DNA of 64,000 nucleotides. Source: Chryseobacterium tructae. GTDB taxonomy: Bacteria; Bacteroidota; Bacteroidia; Flavobacteriales; Weeksellaceae. Where the stretch lies: the NCBI RefSeq assembly GCF_030409875.1, contig NZ_JAUFQR010000001.1, positions 620,001-684,000 of the forward strand. Reading direction: 5' to 3'. The notes below the pieces were generated by a model, which saw nothing but the letters and a program-made list of their open reading frames with translations, was not told the DNA's origin and ran no database searches. Position numbers and translations under genes: made by a program. Below, one piece after another: positions 45,866 to 56,246 of the stretch; the first letter of the stretch is position 1; the number at the start of each line of letters is the position of its first letter.

Positions 45866-46447
45866 TTAGAAAGGAATTCTTTCCAAAGTCATTTTTAAGG
45901 ATAGTGCAAAGACTCCGGATGAGACAAAAAGAATCCAATCTTTCTTATTGACCTTAAAAATAGTAAGCAGAATAAACAATAATATAAGGATAGCACCCAC
46001 AATGACGATCTGCCCTAATTCTAATCCGATATTAAAACCTAATAGCGGAACAGCAATGCTTTGGCTTTTAGCAATCATCACTCTGGCTGTATTGGCAAAC
46101 CCCATTCCGTGAACCAATCCAAAGATGAGAGCAAGATAGTAATTAGCCCGCATTAACGTCTGTTTCTGGTTTTTCATAATAATATTATCCAGGGATGTTA
46201 GAACAATAGTGAGAGGAATTAAGAACTCAACCCAATCGGAAGGTACTCTGAAAACATCAAGAATACTTAATGCTAATGTAATGGAATGTCCAATGGTAAA
46301 TGCGGTGACGAGGATCAGAATTTTTTTCCAATCACTATAAGAATAAACAGCGATCAGAGCCAAAACAAAAAGCTGATGATCTAAAGCATCCAGGGAAATA
46401 ATGTGTTCCCATCCAAGGTTTAAATAAAATAGAAAATCCTGCATCAT
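45866..46447 (-). CDS. HupE/UreJ-family membrane protein
   Basis: 193 residues from the ATG at 46447 (MMQDFLFYLNLGWEHIISLD; a farther upstream start adds an unlikely extra segment). About six membrane segments with the family motif GWEHIISLDALDHQLF and GHSITLALS, LVHGMGFA. HupE/UreJ proteins are linked to nickel or other metal uptake; here no hydrogenase or urease genes are adjacent. Divergent from the DUF6702 gene. Confidence 0.85.
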   Translation of the reverse strand: MMQDFLFYLNLGWEHIISLDALDHQLFVLALIAVYSYSDWKKILILVTAFTIGHSITLALSILDVFRVPSDWVEFLIPLTIVLTSLDNIIMKNQKQTLMRANYYLALIFGLVHGMGFANTARVMIAKSQSIAVPLLGFNIGLELGQIVIVGAILILLFILLTIFKVNKKDWILFVSSGVFALSLKMTLERIPF

Positions 46448-46514
46448 AAAGTAAAATATAATGCGTACGAAAATAATGATTAATTTCGTACACATTATTT
46501 AAATGTCAGGGTTT

Positions 46515-47015
46515 ATGAAGAAATTATGGCTGTTTTTGCTCCCGATTGTTTTTTTACTGTCTTTTACTACTGTATGGCACCCTTATCATGTAGGTTCTGT
46601 GGAGATCAACTATAGTTCTAAATCTAAAACATTTGAAGTTACCGGTAGATTTTTCCTTGACGATCTTGAGAATGGTCTTGGAAAAAAATATGGTGGAACT
46701 TTTCATTTCAATGATGATCAATATAAAGCAAAGCTTGATGAAGCATTACAAAAATATTGTCAGGAATATTTTAAACTAAAGACAGATAATAAGTTTCTTA
46801 AAGTAAATTATGTAGGCTACGAGGAGGATCAGGAATCTGTGAATGTCTATATGGAATCAGAACCCGTTGCCCATCCTAAAAAAGTAGAAACAGCAGTAAG
46901 TTTTCTGTATAACCTTTTTGATGATCAGATTAATATTGTTCACATCATTGTCAATGGAGATAGAAAAAGTGAAAAATTAACCTATCCGAACCGTTATCTC
47001 TACAAACAGTTTTAA
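46515..47015 (+). CDS. DUF6702 family secreted protein
   Basis: 166 residues from the ATG at 46515 (MKKLWLFLLPIVFLLSFTTV signal). HPYHVGSVEINYSSKSKTFE and a late NIVHIIVNGDRKSEKLTY match DUF6702, commonly encoded next to HupE-like and M1 peptidase genes in Bacteroidota, as here. Its end overlaps the convergent AcpH gene by four bases. Confidence 0.8.
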   Translation: MKKLWLFLLPIVFLLSFTTVWHPYHVGSVEINYSSKSKTFEVTGRFFLDDLENGLGKKYGGTFHFNDDQYKAKLDEALQKYCQEYFKLKTDNKFLKVNYVGYEEDQESVNVYMESEPVAHPKKVETAVSFLYNLFDDQINIVHIIVNGDRKSEKLTYPNRYLYKQF

Positions 47016-47604
47016 TTTTCCAACTGAATCAGTGTGTTGATTCCTTTAGCATGTGCCAACAAATCAGGAAAAAAATCATCATAACATTCCTGAAGAAAAT
47101 CTTTATTATTTAAAAAAGCTTCAAAAACAGGAATATCTTTATCCAGATATTTTGCTTTGTTCAAAACATTTTGAATACTAAACTTAATCCCCCAGTCTTC
47201 ACGATAATTGTAAAGCCAGTCATCCTGTTCCATTTTGGTCAGCATTTTTTTGAAATTTTCCGGTAACCATTGCTCGTGAGCATTAAGAACGCTATAGACT
47301 CTTAAAGAATGAGCCTTCCATCCAGCTAGTGAATGTAGAGAAAGATCATTGGCTACAAATAATCCATAGAGACATCTACAAAAGCTCCGGCATAAAGTCT
47401 TACCAAAGGAGCAAAAGCTTTTTTAGCCTCATGAATGGCAGGGTGAGAATCGGTAAAAGTATCGATGGCTCTGTGTAAGGTAATTCCATCCTGAATTTCC
47501 TTAGGGAAAGAAAAACGATCTCGGTTTCGGATAAAATCTTCCAAAAACTGGCCGACAATTTGTCCGTCAGTAAAAGTGAGAAAGGAATGAGCCAGATAAT
47601 TCAT
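47012..47604 (-). CDS. Acyl carrier protein phosphodiesterase (AcpH/DUF479), one frameshift
   Basis: MNYLAHSFLTFTDGQIVGQF, then GITLHRAIDTFTDSHPAI carries the metal-binding His/Asp residues of AcpH-type enzymes, which remove the phosphopantetheine arm from ACP. The frame breaks after VDVSMDY; adding one A at 47357-47359 joins FVANDLSLHSLAGWKAHSLR and MLTKMEQDDWLYNYREDWGI, giving about 197 residues, the normal family length. The start overlaps the VanW gene by an ATGA. Confidence 0.8.
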
Positions 47605-48308
47605 AAACGAATATAAAAATTTTTAAACAAAGTTTGGCCATTGCTTAGTGTTTCTACCCAAACTCCTTTTTCAATTTCATGATATTTAAATTCAATCTCG
47701 TTTAAAGTTAATTTATCAGGAGAAATAATACTGAGATGGAGTTCACTATCATTGATGTGACATTTGAACTGAATAGGAAACGGAAAAGAATTCTGAACTT
47801 GAAGATCTTTGTAGCCGTAAACGACCGTACAATCTGAACCTAAAGGAGTAAAGCGTTCATCTTCTTTATAAATATCCATTGAATGGGGATATCTTTCTAA
47901 AATTTTTAATCCCGATTGAAGTGATCCATAATATAGAATAGATGAGAACTGACAGATTCCACCCCCAAAATCACTTGAAATAGTATTGTTGATGAGGTTT
48001 CTGCCTTCTTTAAAATTATTCTTTTCATTAGGCTTTCCAATCAATTTCCAGAAAGAAAATACTTCATCAGGATGGATGATCAGATTATTGATTTTGTCTC
48101 CAACTACTTTTAAATTGTGGATTTTATTATGATGAAAAGATGCGTTTTTAATAATCTGCCGGAGTTGAATTGAATGTTCTCCTATATGTTCCGAACGATA
48201 TTCCTTAGGATAAATATGCTTGTTTCTCTGTTCATGAATATATCGCTGCAAAAGTTTTATCTGCAGTTTCCATGAATGAGGAACCCAATTTTTCAGTTGC
48301 TGTTTCAT
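47601..48308 (-). CDS. VanW-family protein
   Basis: 235 residues from the ATG at 48308, which forms an ATGA overlap with the upstream methyltransferase stop. The family signature is clear: PDEVFSFWKLIGKPNEKNNF, then SSDFGGGICQFSSILYYGSL and LERYPHSMDIY. VanW is named for glycopeptide-resistance clusters, but most members, including this one, lie outside them and their activity is unknown. Confidence 0.88.
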   Translation of the reverse strand: MKQQLKNWVPHSWKLQIKLLQRYIHEQRNKHIYPKEYRSEHIGEHSIQLRQIIKNASFHHNKIHNLKVVGDKINNLIIHPDEVFSFWKLIGKPNEKNNFKEGRNLINNTISSDFGGGICQFSSILYYGSLQSGLKILERYPHSMDIYKEDERFTPLGSDCTVVYGYKDLQVQNSFPFPIQFKCHINDSELHLSIISPDKLTLNEIEFKYHEIEKGVWVETLSNGQTLFKNFYIRL

Positions 48309-48973
48309 CTCTTTTCCAAAACACAAATGTGATACGAAGCCCATTTTTTCAGAAAAGTGTGGCAAAGAAAATTATCCAATGGCAGAAAGAATTTTCTTAT
48401 GGCTTTAGGGACTCTGTGAATAGGAAAAAATAATATTCCGGACGTATTTGTAATATTCCATTGATCTTTTGAAAGCTCTGCAATATCTGAAATTGAAAAA
48501 CTATTGCCAGCATGCCAGGTTTCCTGTGGAGAAATTGTTTTTTTTCTGCTTTTTACAGGATAATCAAATATCAAAGTGCCTTTCTTGCCTAATTTCTGAT
48601 AGCATTCATCTAAGAATGCTTTTGTCTCTTTCCGGTTTTGGTGCATGATAACGTGGAAACAGAATATGCATTCAAATTCTTCATCAAAAGGTATTCCCGA
48701 AATTTCGCCCACAGTTAGAATTTTTTCAGGATACTTTTGACGGGCAACATTCAACATATTTTCGCTGAAATCAGTTCCATGGGTAGCAAAATTTAAGAGG
48801 CGACCTGTTCCACAGCCTAGATCCAAAACTTTTGTATATTTTTTATCTTTGAAAAAAGAAGTCAGAAAAGACCTTTCCTGTTGGTCAATATATTTCCCGT
48901 AAGAGTTTCCGAACCGATTCTCATCGTAAGATTCAGCGAGGGTGCTGTAATATTCCAGAATACTTGTTTTCAT
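48305..48973 (-). CDS. Class I SAM-dependent methyltransferase
   Basis: 222 residues from the ATG at 48973 (an upstream ATG at 49021 adds 16 weak residues). Motif I is KVLDLGCGTGRLLNFATHGT, with FECIFCFHVIMHQNRKETKA as motif IV/V region. Substrate unknown. It is first in a three-gene operon with VanW and AcpH, coupled by ATGA overlaps. Confidence 0.85.
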   Translation of the reverse strand: MKTSILEYYSTLAESYDENRFGNSYGKYIDQQERSFLTSFFKDKKYTKVLDLGCGTGRLLNFATHGTDFSENMLNVARQKYPEKILTVGEISGIPFDEEFECIFCFHVIMHQNRKETKAFLDECYQKLGKKGTLIFDYPVKSRKKTISPQETWHAGNSFSISDIAELSKDQWNITNTSGILFFPIHRVPKAIRKFFLPLDNFLCHTFLKKWASYHICVLEKR

Positions 48974-49052
48974 CATTTGAAAAAATCTTCGGTTAAGATC
49001 TTCAATTTTATTGACTTCCACAATTTTTATTGACTACATTTTCTGAAGAAGA

Positions 49053-50159
49053 CTAGCTAGATTGTTCCTTTCTAAATTCGGAAGGAGTCATACCTGTCAT
49101 TTTTTTAAAAATGGTATTGAAAGCGGTCTTTGAATTGAAACCGGATTCAAATGCAATTCCTAAGATGGAAAGCTTATGAAAAGATTGATCAGTAAGCATT
49201 TTTTTGGCATGTTCTACCCTGTATTTATTCACAAAATAGAAAAAGTTCTCTTGAAAACCGGTGTTGAGAAGATAGGAAAGTTGATGGGCATTGATGGAAA
49301 TAAGATCAGATAGTTTCAAGAGATTGAGTTCACCATCCAAATAAGGCTTACCGGTTCCCATTATTGAAATTAATCTTTGTTTTAATGTGTCAAATTCCTC
49401 ATCGGGGATTATTTTTTTTCTTAATGTTTCCTCTACGTCATTTTCCAGTTCAATAGAAAGAAGTTCTTCACGCTGATTTTTATCTACAGGATAGATTTCC
49501 TTTTGCCTCAGAACATAATAAAGAGTACTGTAAGCAATAAAAAGAAACAGCAGATCCATCACCAAATGCTGATGCATTTTATAGACAAAAGTGTTGAAAA
49601 GCTCATAGCCAACTGTAATAACAATAGTTATGAAAAGTAGAAAACTTAATTTAATCAGCCATTGTAAGTCGATATTTTCTGTGTTTGAAGAAATGGTTTC
49701 AATCCGCTTTTGATGCTTTCTGATTTTAAAATAAATAAGAGCAATGTAGGGGAGGTTATGGGAAATATCAATAAGCATTACAATACTTCTGATAATCGGA
49801 TGATTTTCCATGTTGAAAAGCAATATCCAATAGATTGCCGGAGTAATACAGCAAATGAGATCAGATTTTTTAAAACGGTAATTAGGATTGATAAAAAAGA
49901 CAACACTGAAAAATAAAAAGATCGGAGTAAAGATTTGTATTGCGTACAACGTAAGTACAAACCAGGAATCCGTAGAAATTCCACAGAAATGTAAAATATC
50001 AAGAAGCCAGTAACTTGACCAGAGTAATATAAAGATCCCGAAAAAGAAGTTAGCCTTTTTATTAACCCGCATAGGATTAATTAATACAGTAAAGGAGAGT
50101 AAAGTTAATCCTCCATAAAGCAGTACCAGTACAAACTTCTGAATGTTTTCGAGTTGCAT
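49053..50159 (-). CDS. AraC-type regulator with N-terminal membrane domain
   Basis: 368 residues. Seven hydrophobic segments fill the first 220 residues; the C-terminal 100 carry an AraC DNA-binding domain with two helix-turn-helices (KLSDLISINAHQLSYLLNTG and LGIAFESGFNSKTAFNTIFK, then MTGMTPSEFRK). Membrane-embedded AraC regulators of this layout sense an unknown signal in the envelope. Target genes not evident. Confidence 0.9.
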   Translation of the reverse strand: MQLENIQKFVLVLLYGGLTLLSFTVLINPMRVNKKANFFFGIFILLWSSYWLLDILHFCGISTDSWFVLTLYAIQIFTPIFLFFSVVFFINPNYRFKKSDLICCITPAIYWILLFNMENHPIIRSIVMLIDISHNLPYIALIYFKIRKHQKRIETISSNTENIDLQWLIKLSFLLFITIVITVGYELFNTFVYKMHQHLVMDLLFLFIAYSTLYYVLRQKEIYPVDKNQREELLSIELENDVEETLRKKIIPDEEFDTLKQRLISIMGTGKPYLDGELNLLKLSDLISINAHQLSYLLNTGFQENFFYFVNKYRVEHAKKMLTDQSFHKLSILGIAFESGFNSKTAFNTIFKKMTGMTPSEFRKEQSS

Positions 50160-50172
50160 TATTTACATTTTT

Positions 50173-51521
50173 TTAAAAAAGCCTTTCGTGGAAATCTTCA
50201 ATTTTGCTTACCTCTTCAATCTTGATTCCAAATTTTCTTTTCGGAATTTTATTAAGATTGGAAACGAATATTTTCTCATACCCCAGCTTCTCAGCTTCTG
50301 TAATTCTTTGTTCGACCTGGGCAATGGGACGAATTTCTCCACTTAATCCGACTTCGCCGGCAAAGCAATAATGTTCTGAAATGGCAATATCTTCATTGGA
50401 AGAAAGAACAGAAGCAATAACAGCCAGATCCAAAGCGGGATCATCTGTTTTTATTCCTCCTGTAATATTAAGGAAAACGTCTTTGGCTCCTAATTGGAAT
50501 CCAGCTCTTTTTTCCAATACTGCCAAAAGCATATTCAGTCTTTTGGAATCAAATCCGGTACAACTTCTTTGTGGAGTACCATACACGGCTGTACTTACCA
50601 AGGCTTGAATTTCCAGAAGCATAGGTCTGTTTCCTTCTAAGGTTACAGCTACAGAGTTTCCGGAAAGTTCTTCGAATTTTTTTGTAATCAGGATTTCTGA
50701 TGGATTTTTAATTTCCTTTAATCCCTGAGAGATCATTTCGTATATTCCAATTTCAGAAGTAGAACCAAAACGATTTTTATTGGCTCTTAATAATCTGAAA
50801 AGGTGATTTCGGTCGCCATCAAAATTTAAAACTACATCTACCATGTGTTCCAATACTTTCGGGCCTGCAATTTGACCGTCTTTGGTAATATGACCTACTA
50901 AAAATACAGGAATACTGTTTTCCTTAGCATATTTAATGATCTCATTGGAGCATTCTCTGATTTGGGAAACTGTTCCTGGAGAACTTTCGATTAATTGAGA
51001 TTGAAGCGTCTGAATAGAGTCGATAATCATGAAATCAGGCTCTAGTTTTTTGGCTTCGTGAAGTATTTTTCCAGCGAAGTTTCTGTAAATAGAAAACAGT
51101 TCGGGTTTTGGACATCCGTTAATCTGTCGGCCCTCATTTTAATCTGAGAAGCACTTTCTTCCCCGGAAACATAGAAAATTTTCTTCTTCATTTTTAAGGC
51201 AAGCTGAAGCAGAAGAGTAGATTTTCCGATTCCCGGTTCACCACCGATCAGAGTAACAGAACCTAAAACAATTCCGCCTCCCAGAACACGGTTCAGTTCT
51301 TCAGATGGAGTTTTTAGTCTTGGTTCTTCACTGGTTTCTACCTCAATGATATTGATGACATGTTGCTTGGTTTTTGAGAAGGGTACCGATTTGCTATTAG
51401 GTTTTTCCACTACTTCTTCCACCAGAGTGTTCCATTGTCCACAGTTTTTGCATTGCCCCATCCATTGGGAATATTGGCTTCCGCAGTTTTGACAGAAATA
51501 TGCCGTTTTCAATTTTGCCAT
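50173..51521 (-). CDS. radA: DNA repair protein RadA, one frameshift
   Basis: N-terminal zinc finger (CQNCGSQYSQWMGQCKNCGQ), Walker A GGEPGIGKSTLL, RadA KNRFG motif (RANKNRFGST) and a Lon-protease-like C-terminal domain. It is a helicase-like ATPase acting in recombination with RecA. The frame breaks after SLEK at the T5 run 51066-51070; adding one base joins ILHEAKKLEPDFM and gives a normal 449 residues. As radA is broadly conserved, sequencing error is the likelier cause. Confidence 0.9.
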
Positions 51522-51661
51522 ACTGCGAAGTTATAAAAAAAGCATTTTTTTCCGAGACTTAAATGCATTTAAATATCAAATACTAACATAGATCAACGAT
51601 AGAAATATCTTTATATCTTAGCTTTGTTGAAATTAAAATATTAATGTAAAATATAATTACA

Positions 51662-52231
51662 ATGAAAAAACTATTTTTATCCTTCGTGTTTGCTCTTCTA
51701 AGCACTTTCTCTTTTGCACAAAATACTTGGAATATAGACCAGATGCATTCTTCGGTAAATTTTACGGTTGAGCATATGGGAATTAGCTTCGTTCAGGGAA
51801 GATTCGATAAATTCAGCGGAAACTTGAAAACAAAAGGCAATAGTCTTGAGAATGCTGTTTTTGATATCAGTATCCATCCTGAAAGTATTAATACAGGAGT
51901 GGAGATGAGAGATAAGCATCTTAAAAGTAAAGATTTTTTTGCTGCAGAAGAATATAGTGAGATTAAATTTGCAACAGCTTCTATCTCAAAAGAAAAAGAT
52001 GGATCCTATGTATTTACAGGTAAACTAACGATTAAAGATGTTACTAAAGAAATTAGTGTTCCTGTGATATTAGGAGGTATTACAAAGAATAAAGAAGGGA
52101 AAGAGATTATGGGAATGCAGGCAAAATTCTCTATCAGTCGTTTTGACTATGGGTTGAATTATGACCCTACAGCTGCAGGTATTGCTAAGCATATCGAAAT
52201 TACTACCTATCTTGAATTGGTTAAAAAATAA
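51662..52231 (+). CDS. YceI-family secreted lipid-binding protein
   Basis: 189 residues with signal MKKLFLSFVFALLSTFSFAQ. The lipocalin-like fold is marked by WNIDQMHSSVNFTVEHMGIS, FSGNLKTKGNSLENAVFDIS and ITTYLELVKK. Members bind polyisoprenoids in the periplasm. A -7-like TAGCTTTG lies at 51619-51626. Confidence 0.92.
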   Translation: MKKLFLSFVFALLSTFSFAQNTWNIDQMHSSVNFTVEHMGISFVQGRFDKFSGNLKTKGNSLENAVFDISIHPESINTGVEMRDKHLKSKDFFAAEEYSEIKFATASISKEKDGSYVFTGKLTIKDVTKEISVPVILGGITKNKEGKEIMGMQAKFSISRFDYGLNYDPTAAGIAKHIEITTYLELVKK

Positions 52232-52459
52232 TTTGCATATAAACGAATTGAAAAGTGGCTTTGGAGGATTTCAGAGCTGCTTTTTTGTATTTGATATTTT
52301 TTTCGTTGATAAAAAGCTGTAGTGAAGGAAACACTTTCTTTAAAATAAAAAGGGAATGAATCGCTTTTTGTTATGGATCCCTATTTGATACAGATAAAAA
52401 ATTTAATCAGGTTTTATAGTTGTTTGAAGCATGTTTTCGCATTTTCAAAATGTAAAAAA

Positions 52460-52490
52460 TTGCTTTGTATCTCTTTTTCCCATAACTTTG
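52460..52490 (+). promoter_or_regulatory. pyrG promoter
   Basis: TTG at 52460-52462 and TAACTTTG at 52483-52490, 20 bases apart, match the Bacteroidota primary sigma promoter (TTG-N19-20-TAnnTTTG). It ends 15 bases before the pyrG ATG. Confidence 0.65.
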
Positions 52491-52505
52491 CACAAACCTA
52501 ATCTA

Positions 52506-54116
52506 ATGAGTAAAAAGAATACAAAGTACATCTTTGTGACAGGAGGTGTAACTTCATCTTTGGGAAAAGGAATCGTGTCTGCTTCTCTGGGACTATTGCT
52601 AAAATCACGCGGTTTTAACGTAACGATCCAAAAACTTGATCCTTATATCAATATTGACCCGGGAACTTTGAATCCTTATGAACACGGAGAGTGTTATGTG
52701 ACTGAAGATGGTGCGGAGACGGATCTGGATTTAGGTCACTACGAGCGTTACCTTGATGCTCCTACATCCCAAAACAACAACGTTACTACAGGAAAAATCT
52801 ACCAGACTGTAATTGAAAAAGAAAGAAAAGGAGACTTCCTTGGAAAAACAGTTCAGGTAATTCCTCATATTACTAACGAAATTAAACGTAGAATTAAAAT
52901 CCTTTCTAAACAAAACTACGATATCATTATTACTGAGATCGGAGGAACAGTAGGGGATATTGAATCTTTACCATACATTGAAACTGTTCGTCAGTTGAAA
53001 TGGGAATTGGGAGAGAAAAATTCTATGGTAATCCACCTTACCCTATTGCCTTATTTGGCTTCAAGTGGAGAATTAAAGACAAAACCATCTCAGCACTCCG
53101 TTCGTCAGTTGATGGAAAGCGGAATTATGGCTGATGTATTGGTTTGTAGAACCGAACACAAAATTCCAAAAGATCAGAGAGCAAAATTGGCTCAGTTCTG
53201 TAACGTTCCATTAGAAAACGTTATTGAGTGTAAGGATATGGAAACTATTTATGAGGTTCCAATGTATCTTCAGAAGCAAAACTTTGATGATGTAGTCTTG
53301 AAAGAGCTGGATCTGAAAAGTGATAAAGATGCTGATCTTAAAGACTGGAAAACTTTTGTTAAAAAATTCCAGAACCCTAAGAGAACGGTTGAAATTGCTT
53401 TGGTTGGAAAATATGTTTCCCTTCAGGACTCTTATATTTCTATTGCTGAAGCATTCAAACATGCAGGAGCTGACCTTGAAACTGAAGTAAAAGTAAGATG
53501 GGTGTACAGTGGAGATATTACAGAAGAGAATATCAAAGAAACACTTAAAGGGGTAAATGGTATCCTTGTTGCTCCAGGTTTTGGAGACAGAGGTATCGAA
53601 GGAAAAGTTCTTACCGCAAAATATGCAAGAGAAAACAAAATTCCAATGTTGGGAATCTGTTTAGGAATGCAGATTATGACGGTTGAATTTGCAAGAAATG
53701 TTTTAGGGCATACAAAAGCAAACTCTGTGGAATTTGATACAGCAACTCCAGATCCTGTAATTTCATTAATGGAAGAACAGAAAAATGTAATAGATAAAGG
53801 AGGTACAATGCGTCTTGGAGCTTGGAAATGTGCTTTGAAAAACGGATCTAAGCTATACGAAATCTACGGAAGCAAAAATATTTCTGAAAGACACCGTCAC
53901 CGTTATGAATTCAACAGTGATTATCTTCAGGAATTTGAAAAGAATGGTTTCCTAGCTACAGGGACAAACCCGGAAACAGGATTGGTAGAAGCACTGGAAT
54001 TGCCAGGACATCCGTTCTATGTTGGGGTACAATACCACCCGGAATACAAGAGTACGGTAGCTACACCACATCCTTTATTCAGAGCTTTTATTAAAGCTTG
54101 TGAAACTTCTAAGTAA
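52506..54116 (+). CDS. pyrG: CTP synthase
   Basis: 536 residues from the ATG at 52506; an upstream ATG at 52431 would put the promoter inside the gene. N-terminal synthetase domain YIFVTGGVTSSLGKGIVSAS and GGTVGDIESLPYIE; C-terminal glutaminase with Cys in GICLGMQIM and the QYHPEYKS triad His/Glu. Converts UTP plus glutamine to CTP. Full length. Confidence 0.98.
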   Translation: MSKKNTKYIFVTGGVTSSLGKGIVSASLGLLLKSRGFNVTIQKLDPYINIDPGTLNPYEHGECYVTEDGAETDLDLGHYERYLDAPTSQNNNVTTGKIYQTVIEKERKGDFLGKTVQVIPHITNEIKRRIKILSKQNYDIIITEIGGTVGDIESLPYIETVRQLKWELGEKNSMVIHLTLLPYLASSGELKTKPSQHSVRQLMESGIMADVLVCRTEHKIPKDQRAKLAQFCNVPLENVIECKDMETIYEVPMYLQKQNFDDVVLKELDLKSDKDADLKDWKTFVKKFQNPKRTVEIALVGKYVSLQDSYISIAEAFKHAGADLETEVKVRWVYSGDITEENIKETLKGVNGILVAPGFGDRGIEGKVLTAKYARENKIPMLGICLGMQIMTVEFARNVLGHTKANSVEFDTATPDPVISLMEEQKNVIDKGGTMRLGAWKCALKNGSKLYEIYGSKNISERHRHRYEFNSDYLQEFEKNGFLATGTNPETGLVEALELPGHPFYVGVQYHPEYKSTVATPHPLFRAFIKACETSK

Positions 54117-54197
54117 GATATTTTAGTGTGGGAAGAACGTAATATTCAACCCAACGACAACAAATAAGGTAATTTTTTACCACAAACGTCTAAACAT

Positions 54198-54229
54198 AAA
54201 CTCAGGTTGATTTTTCTCAGCCTGAGTTT
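54198..54229 (+). terminator. pyrG terminator
   Basis: AAACTCAGG / CCTGAGTTT arms 82 bases after the pyrG stop, followed by TATTATAT. The gap 54117-54372 otherwise contains only AT-rich sequence and a TATTTTTG -7-like element at 54276-54283. Confidence 0.8.
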
Positions 54230-54372
54230 ATTATATAGTAATGCATTATAGTATAGAGTTTTGATAAAAAAACAGTATTTTTGTCAGCTCAAATTTACTA
54301 CAGATTTATAAGTTTTCTTATAGGATTGTAGTAAGTCAGTAAATAGGAAATTTTAATTATAACAAAAATAAA

Positions 54373-56166
54373 ATGCAACAAAACAACGGAATCGATAAGA
54401 AGCAGATGATTAGTTTCGCGGTTTTATGCCTGATTCTCTTCGGTGCAATGTTCTATTTCCAGAACAAGCAGATGAAAGAAGAAGAGTTAAAAGCTCAGCA
54501 GCAGAAAACGGAACAGGTGAAAAATGCCGTAAAACAAACTCAGGCCACCAATATCAATCCAAATGTAACTCCTAATGCGATTCAGACAGCTAATTTGTCT
54601 AACAAAGAACTGAATGTTGAATTCTCAAGCTTAGGAGGACAGGTTTCTAAAGTTCAGCTTTCAGAATACAAAGCATACAATAATAAAACGGATCAGGCTG
54701 ACCTTCCGCTTTATCTTATCAATAAAAATAATTCAAACTACGGTTTCCAGTTTAAAGACAAAACGGGGAAAGTGATCAATACTAAAGATTTAGTTTTCTC
54801 ACCTACTGTTAATGGAAATGCTGTAACAATGACGGCTAACTATAATGGAGCTGTTATCCAGTTTATTTATACATTACTTCCAAAATATACTCTTGATTTT
54901 AAAGTAAGAACTCAAGGTCTTGCAGCAGTCACTTCTGATAACAAAGCAGACTTTATTTGGGATTATAGTGTAAGAAACCTTGAAAAGGGTAGAGCTCAGG
55001 AACAATCTCACTCAGAATTCTCTTATGCTTTCAATAATTATAAAGATTATGATTATGATGGAAGAACCACAATGGAGGAGGAAAAAGAAACTCTTAACTG
55101 GATTGGTGTAAAACAGCAGTTCTTTACTTCTGTTATTGAAGCTAAGAATGGATTTACTCAAAGTAAAGGGAATCAGGAGAATGTAGAAGAAGGAGAATAT
55201 CTGAAGAAATTAAACTATGAAGGTTTTGTTCAGATGACCGGAAGTGAATTAAACCAGGATTTCACATGGTATTTTATGCCATTGGATCTGCCATTATTGA
55301 AATCTTACGATAAAAACTTTGATGAGATTCTTCCGTTAGGTTGGTCTTTCATTGGAGCTATGAACCGTTATTTCTTCATGTGGTTATATGCAATTATTGC
55401 TGGATGGGGATTATCAGCAGGTTGGGTAATTTTTGCAATGACAATCATCGTAAAATTGATTCTATCACCAATTATGTACAAGCAGCATAAGCTGAGTGCT
55501 ATGATGAAAGTGATCCGTCCGGAAATTGATGAAGCAAATGCGAAGTTCAAGGATGCTGATCCAATGAAGAAACAGCAGGCTACGATGGAGATCTATAGGA
55601 AAGCAGGAGTTAATCAGATGGCAGGATGTTTACCTGCATTGGTGCAGATTCCGATCTTCTATGCGCTATTCCGTTTCTTCCCGAACTTTATTGATTTGAG
55701 AGGACAGGGATTCTGGTTTGCAAAAGACTTAACAGCTTATGATGATTTGATTAAATTGCCATTTAAAGTTCCGTTCCTTGGAGATCACTTAAGTATCTTC
55801 GCATTGGCTTGTACAATTGTTATCCTGATCTATACAGTAATGACATCAGGAAATATGCAACAGCCACAACAAGAAGGAATGCCAAATATGAAAGTACTAA
55901 TGTATATCTTCCCGATTACATTCTTATTCTTCTTAAATACATCAGCATCTGGTCTTTCATGGTATTATTTTGTATCGAATGCAATTAACATTCTAATCAT
56001 TCTTGTGATTAAGTATGTAATTCTGGATGAGAAGAAAATTCATGCTCAGATTCAGGCGAATAAAGAAAAGCCGAAAACGGAAGGTAAATTCCAGAAGAAA
56101 ATGAGAGAAATGATGGAGCAGGCTCAGCAGCAACAGCAAACTCAAGAAAAAGGCAAAAAGAAATAA
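54373..56166 (+). CDS. yidC: Membrane protein insertase YidC
   Basis: 597 residues. An N-terminal membrane anchor is followed by a large periplasmic beta domain, then a conserved five-segment core with LSAGWVIFAMTIIVKLILSP, MAGCLPALVQIPIFYALFRF and FLFFLNTSASGLSWYYFVSN. The lysine-rich C-terminus (KEKPKTEGKFQKKMREMMEQ) helps bind ribosomes. Inserts proteins into the inner membrane. Downstream of pyrG. Confidence 0.98.
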   Translation: MQQNNGIDKKQMISFAVLCLILFGAMFYFQNKQMKEEELKAQQQKTEQVKNAVKQTQATNINPNVTPNAIQTANLSNKELNVEFSSLGGQVSKVQLSEYKAYNNKTDQADLPLYLINKNNSNYGFQFKDKTGKVINTKDLVFSPTVNGNAVTMTANYNGAVIQFIYTLLPKYTLDFKVRTQGLAAVTSDNKADFIWDYSVRNLEKGRAQEQSHSEFSYAFNNYKDYDYDGRTTMEEEKETLNWIGVKQQFFTSVIEAKNGFTQSKGNQENVEEGEYLKKLNYEGFVQMTGSELNQDFTWYFMPLDLPLLKSYDKNFDEILPLGWSFIGAMNRYFFMWLYAIIAGWGLSAGWVIFAMTIIVKLILSPIMYKQHKLSAMMKVIRPEIDEANAKFKDADPMKKQQATMEIYRKAGVNQMAGCLPALVQIPIFYALFRFFPNFIDLRGQGFWFAKDLTAYDDLIKLPFKVPFLGDHLSIFALACTIVILIYTVMTSGNMQQPQQEGMPNMKVLMYIFPITFLFFLNTSASGLSWYYFVSNAINILIILVIKYVILDEKKIHAQIQANKEKPKTEGKFQKKMREMMEQAQQQQQTQEKGKKK

Positions 56167-56186
56167 TTGACAAATCAATTGATCAT

Positions 56187-56218
56187 AAAAAAAGAGAAGC
56201 AACTGCTTCTCTTTTTTT
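56187..56218. terminator. Bidirectional hairpin terminator
   Basis: GAGAAGC / GCTTCTC around AACT, flanked by A7 and T7, between convergent yidC and rnhB. Confidence 0.9.
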
Positions 56219-56246
56219 GTTTATATAAGTTTTAAAATTTCTACTA

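Noticed and set aside
50173-51521. radA as a true pseudogene or split gene
   Set aside because: Only one base in a T5 run separates two parts of a normal protein, so sequencing error is more likely.
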